From Rhea pennata (lineage: Eukaryota > Chordata > Aves > Rheiformes > Rheidae): a DNA stretch of 64,000 nucleotides. Under the pieces are notes generated by a model, which saw only the letters and a list, made by a program, of their open reading frames with translations, did no database searches and was not told the DNA's origin. Each line of letters starts with the position of its first letter. The stretch's first letter is position 1. The position numbers and the translations under genes are program-made. Shown piece after piece: positions 45,146 to 56,740 of the stretch. The stretch is from assembly GCF_028389875.1 (NCBI RefSeq), contig NC_084682.1, positions 1,870,001-1,934,000 of the forward strand, in the 5' to 3' direction.

Positions 45146-45884
45146 CAAGAACCGACCGCCAATTCCTCGGCACGTGATGGACCGGCCGCGCTTTCGGCAC
45201 TAAGCGCTGGGATCCACCGCCGGCAACGACGTGCCGGGTTTAACGTGCGTCATTCCGTCGAGCAGGAGCCGAGGAGCGGCCGGGCGGCGGGCACAGGGGC
45301 ACGCTGCGCCGCTCCTCCCGGCCGGGCCCGCTGCCGGCGCGCCGCGGCCAGGCCCAGGCTCCCGCTGGCCCTTCCCGGCCGCCACAGCTCAGCTAAAGGA
45401 CAACGGCAGAGGCCACCTCATCCGCGTGGTCCTGCCACTGGGCGAGGAGACGGCAGCAACGGGGCCCGATGAGGATGGCAGCACCAGTGCCCGACCAGGA
45501 ACGGGGCTCCTGGCTGCACGGGGAGGCGCGTGCACCGTCCGGGAAGCAAAGTGCCCCACGGAGCCTGAGGCTCCGGACACGGATCCCAGCTGCCACGGGA
45601 TGCCCGGGACACTCGGCTCAGGCACCGGCACCACACAGCGCCGGGAGGGCCCCAGCCCCAGGAAGCCCAGGCAGCGCCGAGGGCTGGCGGCACCAGGAGC
45701 TTGCTGGGGCTGGGGGGTCAGTGGCACTGGGGTTGCACCACGCAGCACTCGGGGTTCACTGGCATCGGGGGCTCGGTGGCACCAGGGCTTTGGTGGCGCT
45801 GGGGTTGCACTGTGCAGTGCTGGGGCATTCGGTGTCGCTGGGGGCTTCACCGGTACCAGGATCCTGCCAAGCTGCTCCGGCTGA

Positions 45885-46415
45885 CACCGTGCAGCCTCGG
45901 GGTGCAGCGGCCCCGGGGTGCAGTGGTCCCGGTAGCACCGTGCAGCCCCGGGGTGCAGCAGCCCCAGCAGCACCGTGCAGTCGGGGGGTGCAGCAGCCCC
46001 GGGGTGCAGCAGCCCCGGCAGGACCGTGCAGTCGGGGGGTGCAGCAGCCCCAGTAGCACAGCGCAGCCCCGGCAGCACCGTGCAGTCGGGGGGTGCAGCA
46101 GCCCCGGGGGTGTAGCAGCCCCGGCAGCACTGTGCAGTCGGGGGGTGCAGTAGCCCCGGGGGTGCAGCAGCCCCGGCAGCACCGTGCAGTCGGGGGGTGC
46201 AGCAGCCCCGGGGGTGCAGCATCCCCGGCAGCACCGTGCAGTCGGGGGGTGCAGCAGCCCCGGGGGTGCAGCAGCCCCGGCAGCACCGTGCAGTCGGGGG
46301 GTGCAGCAGCCCCGGGGGTGCAGCAGCCCCGGCAGCACCGTGCAGTCGGGGGGTGCAGCAGCCCCGGGGTGCAGCAGCCCCGGGGTGCAGCGGCCCCGGC
46401 GGCCCCGGCAGCCCC
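45885..46415. repeat. 52-bp minisatellite next to the CUEDC1 CpG-island promoter
   Basis: The anchor ACCGTGCAGTCGG recurs near 45972, 46023, 46077, 46129, 46181, 46233, 46285 and 46337; most intervals are exactly 52 bp. The unit is built of GGGGTGCAGCAGCCCC blocks plus GGCAGCACCGTGCAGTCGG. It ends about 200 bp inside the intron from the candidate first-exon donor. Confidence 0.93.
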
Positions 46416-46624
46416 GCGCGGCCCCGCGCGGCAGCAGCGGCCGCGGCGCCGCCGGGAGCAGCGGGCCGGGCCGGGCCGGGCCGGGCCGCGCTGCGGCGGC
46501 GGCCGGTGCCCGACGCAGGCCGGGCGGCACCGCCCGCCCGCTCCGCGCCGCGCCGCGCCGCGCCGCTCCGCCCCGCCGCCCCGCGCCGCGCCGCGCACAA
46601 AGCGCCGCGCCCCGCGCTCCTTAC

Positions 46625-46800
46625 CGGCGGCCCCGCGAGCCGCGGCGCCGGGCCCCAGCGCCGCACGGACGTGGCGGCGGGCGGGAGGCGGGGGCGGGGG
46701 CGGCCGCGGCCCGGCGGCTGGGGGCGGCGCGGCGGGGCCGGGCCGGGCCGGGCCGGGCCGGGCCGCCCGCGGGGGAGGCGGCGGCAGCGGCCGGGCCCCA
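46625..46800 (-). other. CUEDC1: Probable non-coding first exon of CUEDC1 (approximate 5' end)
   Basis: On the minus strand GGCCGCCG is followed by GTAAGGAGCG, a consensus donor with the last exon base at 46625, in the most CpG-rich part of the window. Splicing to the acceptor at 40274 would remove a 6.35-kb intron. The upper end is a guess; no TATA box is seen. Confidence 0.5.
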
Positions 46801-46844
46801 GGGCCGCCGCGACGGGACGGGAGAGGGCGGGGGGGCGCCCCGAG

Positions 46845-47030
46845 GGGTCGGTGTATCCCCCAAAGGTCTTGGGGTCCCCCCGGGGGTCTTGGTCCCCCCC
46901 GAGCGTTTCAGTGCCACCTCCGAGGGGCTCAGTGTCCCCCCCGAGGGCCTTGGTGACCCCCCGAGAGTCCCAGTGCCACCTCCAAGGGGCTCAATGTCCC
47001 CCCCGAGGGCCTGAGTGCCCCCCCACACAC
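46845..47030. repeat. Degenerate repeat with GTCCCCCCCGAGGG units
   Basis: About 66-bp periodicity: AGTGCCACCTCCGAGGGGCT-like and TCAGTGTCCCCCCCGAGGGC-like segments occur twice, with further partial copies. It ends in a short (CA)n at about 47,026-47,036. Confidence 0.7.
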
Positions 47031-47799
47031 ACACACTCTGGGAGCGCATCGTGGTGCGTTTGGGCCGGGGCGGAGGTGACGCGGGGGGGGGGGACCCGCG
47101 CGGCGGGCCGGGCCGGGCCGGGCCGGGCCGAGCCGGACCGGGCCGGAGGCGCGAAGGGCGGGCGAGGGCGGGTCGCGCCGGCGGGGCCCTTTTGGGGCCG
47201 GGGTCCCGCGGCGGCTCGGTGCGGGCCCCCGCGCGGCCACGCAGCCCGGCCCGGCCGCGGGGCCTCGCGGCGCGGGGCGCAGCCGCTTCCCGGGGCTCGC
47301 GGGCGCTTTGCAAAGCGCCTCCGGGCCCCCGGCAGCCCTGACGCCCAGGTGTGGGGCAGCCGTCCGGGGGCACCACGCGTGCAGAAGGCGGGGGGCCGGC
47401 TGCCCCGGAGCATCGCTTCAGCCGCGGACGGAAAGGCGCCGTCTTCGGCACCCGAAGGGCCGGAACCGACCTCCTCCCGCAAACCGCAGCGGTCGACCGA
47501 GGCAGGGCAAACGCTTCCCCCGGCGCAGAGGCCGCGCCGAGGGCGAGGAGCCCCGCTTCGGGGCGGCCCTCCGCGCCTCCGGGGCGCAGCTCGCCTCCCG
47601 GCGCGGCCGGCTCGGAGCCCAGGGGCTGCCGGAGCCGCGCGCGGCCCCGGGACGCTCTCGGCGCGGAGAGCTTCCCCCGCTCCGGCGTCTCCGCGCCGTC
47701 TGGCAGCTGAGCCGGAGCCGGGGGAAGCGCTGCGAGGCTCCGACAAGCAGCGCAGGCATCAGAAAGAGGAGAAACATTAGGGGCGAATCTCTCGCTTTC

Positions 47800-50700
47800 C
47801 CTCAGCACGTCTGCCACAACATCTGCGTTCCCGAAGCTAAATGCAGATCGCTGCCTCGCCAGCAGCGCAGCGCTTTGCAGGGAACTCTGCTCACTGAAGT
47901 CTCCTTCTCTAATCCAGCCCCGTTTCAGGGGGGCAGCTTCCCACTAGCGATTTTACTGAATTTCTTTGCTGCCCTGCGATAAGGGTCTTTAGCTAGTAAT
48001 GACACTGGGAAGTAGGAGGAAACGGGAATAGAAATATGCAACTACGAAAAATTAAAAGAGTGGGTTTCAATTCTTCAAGTTCCAACTAACTTAATAATTC
48101 CTCGAAAACAAAACTTGCGTGGAAAACACAGAACATATTTTTGTTTAATGGTTGGCAAATAATAACTAAGCAAAAAGACAAAGGGAATAGTTCTGGCTTC
48201 TCTGGAAAATAAAATATTCCACACATTCTGATATTCTCTCCTATTTTTTACAAAATGGGTTAATCTTGCAGGTAGCTGTTAGAAATATGAAATATTTCAA
48301 AGGAAAGCAGAAGGCTACACTGCTATAATTTCAGATGCCCTCCTTCAGATGTTTTACAAATGTCTTAAGTATTCAGTGTGCTTCCTTAAAGAACAATCCA
48401 GGACGTTTAAAATGACTCAAATTAGCCCAGAAACCCAAAGAACCAAAAAATCCTTTTTTTTCTTTTTTTTTTCAGCGTAGTCCCAGCTCTCACAGCACTT
48501 TTACAACCAGCGCTTGGGCTTGCTGTAGAGAAAAGCAATGTAAGATGAAATGAGTCTACGTAACTCCCGTGCGAGCCCGTGATGGAGGAGCTAGTTGGAG
48601 CGTTTGGCTGAGTTTCCCTTAGTACTGAAATATTTTCTCCAAACCAACACCAAAAAAGGTTTGCTTCTAGGTCAAGATTGCAGTACTGAATTTTAACCAG
48701 GAGTTGACAGTCAAATTTTAACACAGCTCTAAAACAGAGGCAATAGAAGCTCAGCCAGAGTCCTTTTATTTATTTATTCTAATAGGAAACACTCACTGAG
48801 CCTTGCGCATTTAATGCTGAAAGCTATTTCTGACATAAAAATTAGCACATAGTCCTCTGTCATCCTTCAGCTGCTGCTCTGGACGTTGGGACTGGTTGAG
48901 CCAAGTACGAGCAGCAGGTACAAACATGTTGAATCATGTAAGTTCAGCCCCCTTCCACCGACTCAAGTTCTACTCTGACTAGCAATGACAAGAGGAAAAG
49001 ATTTATTTTTACACTATTTATCCTAGAAGTGCTGGTAGGAAGGTCCACTTCAGCACCCAGAAAGAGACCTCAAAGGCATTTAAAAATATGTATTCTCAAT
49101 AGCAGTCTTTTGAAAATATTGTTAGATTTTTGAGATGGGTAAATAAGTCACCAAGAAACCCAGGCAGGAATCTTCAGAAGGGCTCAGCAGTGACAAACGC
49201 TAGTCCACTTCTCCAGAACTCAGCTCCATACAGGCATCTTAAGTAGCAAGATAAAAAACAAATTTAGTATTGGGTACTTTTAACAGCCTGACCCTTCCTT
49301 AAATGCAAATCATTCCTTCTTTTGTTCTTTGGTGGGAATCTAATCCTGACAGCTTTGAAAATGAACTCTGAGCTGTTTTAAAAATATAGCTCAAAGCAAC
49401 TGGTCCTAAAATAAAAGTAAGCAGAGCGCAGAACTTGGAAGGCTTATCATCACCATTAGTACCACTAACTAATCCCTAGGCAAACCCTCCTCTTTATGTA
49501 ACTTGGGATTGTTACAGCTAAAACAGCTTACTGTTTTTTGGCTGTTTTTCTTTAAACCTCTGTTGGACAAATGCAAACACATTAAATATTTTTTTTTCCT
49601 GCTACTCCAAAGATACTGTAAGAGAAAAGAAATAATTTATTTTTAATTTAAAAAGAATACTTCATAAATCACAAGAGCAGCTTGATTTGTGCTGCACGGA
49701 GACCTGCTTAATCCACAAGTGCTAAATCCACACGCTAAAAGTCCTATTTTGCCAGTGTAAGGCACTCTGAAGAGTACTCTGGTATCTACTGCACCTTAGT
49801 ACTGACTACAAGCCAGGGTCATTCCTTTTATTAATGAACAAATATAATTTAACTCGTATGCCAAGAATAACACATACACATTTTTCTATTTTGCCAATGA
49901 TCTATCTTGGACTAAACAGACAAAAACAGAAAAAAAGAAAAAAAAACTTGCCCACTTACAACACTCTCAGGTATTACCCTTCAATGGTAAGAAACCAAGG
50001 GTAAAATCCCAAATTTCTCCTCCTCCCAAACATCCTCCGGAAGCTGAGAGCCATTCCAAATGCACAAAAAACCCCAGGCCTAAGATAAACCATTTATATA
50101 GTTCCATGGCAGCTTTGGTAGCTGTGCAGTGATATTTACTTACTACCGATCCTTTTACCCAGAAGTATCCACCCAGCACAAAACTAGGTTCTCTTTGCAT
50201 AGAGGATGGGTTTTCGTGTTACTGAACTAACTGCTCTGAATTTCTAAAGCGGAAATCCTTCCAAAGCAAAATTCTGCTTTAAAAGCTTCAGTCAATGCTA
50301 AGCTATTAACCCAATGCTGAATGTTTATGGAAACTTAAGAAGAAAAAAATAAAACCCCCATTGAACTACTTGCAATCGGAGACTTGAATGGGCTTGATAT
50401 AAAACCCACTCAGATCAACAGCAGCAATACGCTTCCCTGGATGCTGGACTGCATCCAACCTGAAAGTTTCCATGAAATAAACTAGGCTAAACGCATTAGT
50501 TGCATAGAAACTAACTCAGAGTAACAGCAGCATCTGTTCTTCAGATCTACCATTTTCTTACATTCTTAATTTTCCGCTGCTGAAGTGACACAAGTTGCCA
50601 TACAGATCCCTCACTGCTCTGGTCACTGTAACCCCCTCCCAACAGCAGCTGGCTCTGCTGCCTTGCAATGCTTTGGGTGAACTAGCTGATTAAAAGGTAA

Positions 50701-51600
50701 CATGCACGTGGTACAAACTACTTGACCAGTTAGCGTTTGTACGTCAAAAACAGCTTAATGTATTTTGTATGATGGCATTACAAGTAAAATTAATGTCTAC
50801 ATCAAGACAGCTAAAGAGCACACCTCGGAGCCATTTATACACAGTACAAAGCAAATGTTTACCCAAGTACAAATGAAACAGGTTGACAATTAGCTAATGC
50901 AGCTTTGTGGACATAAACCAGGTACATTCGAGCAGAACCAACATAAAATAAAAAGGAAACAGCCCTTTTCCTACCCCATGCTAAGAGCGCCATGGTTAGT
51001 GGTTTGGGAAGTCTCTGTCACATTGAAAAATTTCCTTGCCAGTGTTTAATGTGTTTATTCTACCACTACTCTGCTATGATAAATATAACAACAGCAGGGC
51101 ACACTAGCTGTGTGAAGGACCCACTGTCAATACTACAGTAATTGACAACATACAATTAAGTCTCACACCTGTTTATTTTAAGTAATTCATAGATAACCAC
51201 TTCTAGTACACATTTTCATATTAGCTTTTAATGCTTTTATTTTTTAAGCTCAGGGACACCCAAACTTCATTTAAGGGTCATCACTGCACTTTACCCAGAT
51301 CCAGAATGCTCTACCTACTAGGTAAAACTGGTGCAAGTTGGTACCATTTTCAGGGGTAACAGAGATGGCTTGGAAACTACATATCCCGACATGCAAAGCC
51401 CCATTCAGCGTGGGCTGCTCTACGCTAAGGGAGAGAGACAGATTTTTTGCTGGGATGCGCTGGACTTGAATGCCTCATTTTGGCCGTATCGGCTTAAGTC
51501 ATGCAGCTATCTGCACGCAATGCTCTACAGTGCAAAAACGAAGATCTCTACACAGTTGGAGTAAGAACAGTGGTAACAAAGTCATAGCTACATATGCTTC
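47800..51600. other. AT-rich interval between CUEDC1 5' end and VEZF1 3' end
   Basis: No reading frame with a recognisable domain. Several AATAAA hexamers on the minus strand (for example at 48,767-48,779, 51,052 and 51,172) could end longer VEZF1 transcripts. Otherwise I see only low-complexity A/T runs. Confidence 0.5.
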
Positions 51601-53480
51601 TCTACATTTTTGTTTATTGAGACAAACTAATTAAAAGGCACAAACATAGGGCATATGTTTACATGGACATTATAACAAACATATACATTAAAAGTGTAGG
51701 AATGTGTTTCCTTTCTGCTAAACAGAAAGTTCCTAAGCTTTTATATATACAAAAGTTGTACAATTTGATGTCCTAAAGTACAAAAGATCATTTATAAAAT
51801 TATTTTACACTAAGCTCTATTTTTTTTTTGTTTTTGTTTTACTATGTAGTCCAAGCCCCTAGAACAGTTTCACGTAATGATACAGATACCTGTCACCTGA
51901 CCCAGAAGTCTGGTAATCACTGCTTGTACTGACACGGCAGGGTAGAAACGAAAGCAGTCCGTTTTGACTAGTCAGTCCCACTAGCACTCTGAAATGCGCA
52001 CATGCTAATCTCCATAGCTTTCAACTTTATTAAGATAAAAACATCTCAACTGTAATTTTATTTTTTTAATGTAGAGTCTTGGTTTTAGGGTGTTTTTTTA
52101 AACAAAGTTTAAAAACGTGAATATGTGACATGATAGTCTAAAAAGTATATCTGTTTCCCTAGATTTTGCTTTCTACTTTATGTACAGATAAACAGGTTAA
52201 GAAATAAAAAGCACATGTAGCTTAAACATGTGTGATCATTTATGGAGAAGTTCTAGGGTGGGTAGTTCAGACCACCACCCCAGAACTCCCACAAATTGAT
52301 AGAAATGTGTTAACACAATAGAAGAGTAACGTAAAAATGATGATGTTTGCAAATATTTACAAAGTTGAACAGATTTGCACAACACTTGATTAAGAAGTCG
52401 GGGAGAAATTAAAAGACTCTCTGCTTGTTCTGAAGGGGCATCCTACCTAGTTAGTGGTTAGAATAAAAACTGTATACAATTTAATATAAGACAAAACTTC
52501 TAGTGAACAACTAACACGTCTGTCCCCTGCTGTAACACCAGCAGGTTCTGATTGGGAGACAGAGGGCATAAAAATCATACCCAGTGCCTCCAGAATCTTC
52601 CAGCTTAAAGCAATATTTCATAAGTTTCAAAGCACTCTTTTTGCTCCTAGATAAGAGTCCCATAGGGTTCTGACTGTTCAGAGACCATGTTTACATACAT
52701 TTCGACTCCTCTTCTATCAGCCATGGCTGTTTCTCACCAAACAATAACAGTTTTTTTTAAAAAAATGTTGACTACAATGCTATATTCCCTTAGGGTAATA
52801 TGTTGGGTAATATTTACATCTCCAAATATCAGGTCACAATCCCTATTATACGTTGAAGTTAGAATGATAAGTTATCATATGCTTTGCATATCAGAGCTGG
52901 TATCACCTTTCCCATAGGGAATGCTGCCTGAAATTATCATATTCCCAAAGGTAAAATGCATATTTACTCCAAAATGCATTTTTAAAAATGACAACATTGT
53001 AATGCATTTACTCATTAAAAAAAAAAACATTAACACAGACAAAGATTCTACACTAGCTCAGAAACAATGGACTTACAACTGGCAAGTTAAAATTAGCCAT
53101 CCACCCTGTTAAAGATACAGAGGGGTCTTTGCTAGTGTTTACATTAAAATAATTTTCTAAGTTATAATTTTGGGGATAAAACATAAAGCTGATTTTTAAT
53201 TATTTTTTTTTTAACTCTGGCAAGTACATATCTGCTCTAATTCAGCATCAGTCAGCTAAAAGGTAAAACTTACTTTAAATGAAGTGCTCCAGTGAAACTC
53301 AAGTTTGAACAATAGCCAAATCAACAGGGGAAGATGCTACTACGGTCTCTGATGGTGCATGCTGCACCAGTGACTTAGTTTGAATTATTATTAACTAGGA
53401 AAAAATACTAAAAAAAACCCCAAAAGCGACTGCTGGTAAGGATTCCATTTTAATCCTCTTTAATACTGTTTAGAAATTCT
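51600..53480 (-). other. VEZF1: VEZF1 3' untranslated region (inferred)
   Basis: AT-rich sequence downstream of the stop codon with T-rich and ATTTA-like words and no coding frame. The extent rests on the poly(A) candidate at 51,613 and could be shorter or longer. Confidence 0.45.
51613..51618 (-). terminator. VEZF1: Candidate VEZF1 poly(A) signal (AATAAA)
   Basis: TTTATT on the plus strand, about 1.86 kb past the VEZF1 stop codon. Further minus-strand AATAAA hexamers lie at 52026, 51172 and 51052, so the site used cannot be decided from sequence. Confidence 0.35.
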
Positions 53481-56400
53481 TTACCAGGGAGGAGACGTGG
53501 GCAAGGCTTGGGGCAGGAAAGGCATGCTCTCTACTGGTCTCATTGCTATATTTAATGGACCAGCTAACGTCATTGGTGTTGGGAGGTTCATAGGAGATGT
53601 TATAGTGACTGGATGCGCTATATTCACTGGAGCAGTTACTGGGGTAGGTAAATTGACTGGTGTGGTGAGCGTTAATGGAGATGTCATGGATAATGGACTG
53701 GTTATAGTTACAGGATGCCCTAAATTCATTGGACTGGATATATTAACTGCACTTGATACATTTACTGGACTTCTCATGCTCATTGCAGCTGCCACTGTGA
53801 CTGGGTTTGTGATAGTCCCAGAAGCCACAGAGGACGTTATATTGAATGGAGTAGTAAGAGTCACAGGCGTAGTAGCAGCAGTGGAGGTTTGGCACAAGTT
53901 AGCAGCTTCTAAAAATGAGACATAAAAAGACAAAAAGTTTTTAACACATAAAAAACCATGGACAAGATTTAAAAAAAAAAAAACAAACAAGAACAGGTAC
54001 AAATTCTGGAATATTTTTCTTTAGGAATTATTAGTAAGTTAAAACTGTTAACATTCTATAGCCTACAAGAAATACAAATTCTCATGCAGTTCATTTGAAT
54101 TCAGTATTTTTTCCTGGGAAGTCAAGCGAAGTTGTCTTATAAAGAGGGTTTTGATGTTCATAAACAGTACTGTACAATCAAAAAAATCCTCCCAAGAGGA
54201 ACATTATAAATAGAGGAGAGAGTGTACATACCGAATGGTACGTACTCTATAGCCTTCTCAAAGGTGAACTGACATTCTGTGAAGGTTTTAAAAAGTCATT
54301 ATTAGGGACTGATAAGCAAAGCTCGTTTCAATATTTATACTGCTTATTTCAGTCTTAATTATTTCCACTAAATTGTTCCACTGATCACAACACTTCTATC
54401 TTAGCAATTTGCAAGACTACCCAGTCAGTAGCTCTTTCAACCCCCAGTATCTCCTCAACTTTCACATTAACTACAGTTCCACACCAAGGTTGGGTTTTTT
54501 TTGGTTTTTTGTTTTTTTACTTTGCTTTGCAGCGAGCAGGTATTAAGTGCTGGACAAGGAGGAGCCAGGAGGACCCTCCCGCCCAGTTGCCGGTCGGTCT
54601 GGCAGGGGCTGGGCACTGCAGAGAGGGCACCGGCGCTCCGGGAGGCGGCGAGGGTCCGCTAGGCATCAGCACCACCTGCCGGCTAGCCAAACAACCAGGC
54701 TCCAGACACTGAAGCGGGCCGGTGGACGCGGGGAAAAGAAAGGGATGACTGCTAGAGAAACCGACAAAAATATACGCTACATCAACGTTACGGCACTTTT
54801 AAATCGTGTCTTATTCCACATTTGTAGGGTAGGACACCAAGCTCAGTCTACACCCATGTTTCAGGAGGTAAGCCAGGAGCCAAGAGTCCACTCTTGCCAT
54901 GCAGGCAATACAAATGTATCAAGACCAAGTTAACTTTGAAAGCAACATTAGCCCCATTCAAGGGTTACTGTTGATTCTTCAAAGTCCATATCTAGGAGGG
55001 GTGAAGAGGAAGGGAAAGAGTAAAAAAAAAATTTATAAATGTGAAAATAGATAATATTAGACTAAAAAAACCCTCCCAGACAGTGTGGTAAAACCAACAC
55101 AACAGGTGGCACTAGTAGGGGAGAACCAGCATGAAAAGAGTAACAAATGGGCATGAAATCAACTGCTCTAGCTTCGTCTTCCAAGCAAAGTAATGCACAA
55201 AGAAATGCCCCACCCATGCCCCTTCCCCGATTAAGCTACATTAAACTAATAAAATCAGTCTGGCAACACTTCTCCCCACCCGCCTCCCTCACACATCATT
55301 CCTTCCAAAACCACTGTTTCTGTTAAAGTACATTCAATAACAACAAGAGAGGAAAGGAAGGGGGAACAAGACATAGGAAAAAGCGGGCAGAAAAAATTCA
55401 ACTTTTAAGATTTTTAAAGATTTTCTAAATCTGAGACCCATTTGCTTTATCCATTTAGTGCTCTGATAATATTTATGTTATCATTGCATTTTAACACACA
55501 TGAGCAGTTTCTGAACCATCTAATTGCAGAATTCAATTAATTGGAATAACAATCAAGGAGAAAGGAGCAAGCAGCCTAATGCACAAACAAGCGCTAGAGA
55601 AGCAAAAGGAGTGAAGAAACTAAAGGAAAGTTTAGGAGAAAAAAAATGAGTTGAGAACAACTACTAATCAGAAACAGAGCTAGTGAAAAACAGCAAGTAG
55701 TCACTAAGAGTTTGTTCTAAAACATGTAATCCACAAGAGTCACATGGCAGGTATTAGAAATCAGAGTGCTGTGAAAAGAATAAGCAAGCAGCAACAGATT
55801 TGAAACTGCTATACTGCACACAAGTCACTAAACTGAAGCAATCTCTTCCTTCCAAAACTGGCACAGCTAACAACAAAATGAAGTTACTCAAATTACAGTA
55901 GAACAGGTAGATGCAGGCTTTGAACTGGCAATAATGAAAAGTACTACCATGTATTAGTTAATTTTGTAATGAAAAAAGAGATTGAAGAGCAAATTCAGAG
56001 TTCCAGAAAACTTTATGAAAATGGAGTTAAGTGATGGATAAAGTGAATGGAAAAAAAATGGGGCAGAACAGATAAAAGGGCACAAAAAGCATTCTCATGC
56101 ACACTAACGTTGATACAAAGACGGGAAGTGTTGTTATGCGTGCATGTGTGTGCATGCACGTGTGTGTGTGTGTGTGTATATATACACACACACAGACACA
56201 TATACACAAGCTAACAACAGGCACACATGCACAAATGCAGCTAAAAACCACATGCAAGTCCAAAACACACTCTTGCCTTGGGGCAGACACAAACATTATT
56301 TTATAATTGATGACTGCTATGTACACATTCAAGCACAGACACTGACAGGAAGTAAATAATAAAAGCGTTCATTTACAATAGTTTAATTCTGGTAACTTAT

Positions 56401-56643
56401 CTTCCTGCTAGCTTTTAGCTATTACTTCTACTACTGAGAAGTAAATTTTCACATAACAGTTCTTTTTCTGACATCCTAAGCTCCCTATGTAACTTTGTAA
56501 ACTCTATTACCTTATAAAACCAAGACTGTAAGGACTGTTTTGTTTTACCTTTCTTCCTTGCTTTGACGGCTTCTTCCCATAATCTCAGGGTTTCTACCTG
56601 TTTTCCAGGCCAACTTGTTACATGTTGCTGCTGTTGCTGTTGT

Positions 56644-56740
<97 letters not shown>

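Larger units (their letters stand above)
46410..47760 (-). promoter_or_regulatory. CUEDC1: CpG island, likely CUEDC1 promoter region
   Basis: Dense CpG over more than 1 kb with runs of GGGCC pentamers (46462-46490, 46733-46772, 47103-47135) and GC boxes such as GGGGCGGGG near 46690. The candidate donor at 46,624 lies inside it. High-CpG sequence continues, mixed with arrays, down to about 41.2 kb. Confidence 0.6.

Noticed and set aside
43629-45148. Frames near 380 codons on the minus strand with VPAPASCPCSG-like repeats
   Set aside because: Made by the 18-bp minisatellite in the CUEDC1 5' intron; no conserved sequence.
45389-47817. Frames over 400 codons on both strands
   Set aside because: CpG-island and 52-bp array sequence with almost no A/T, hence few stops; no family similarity.
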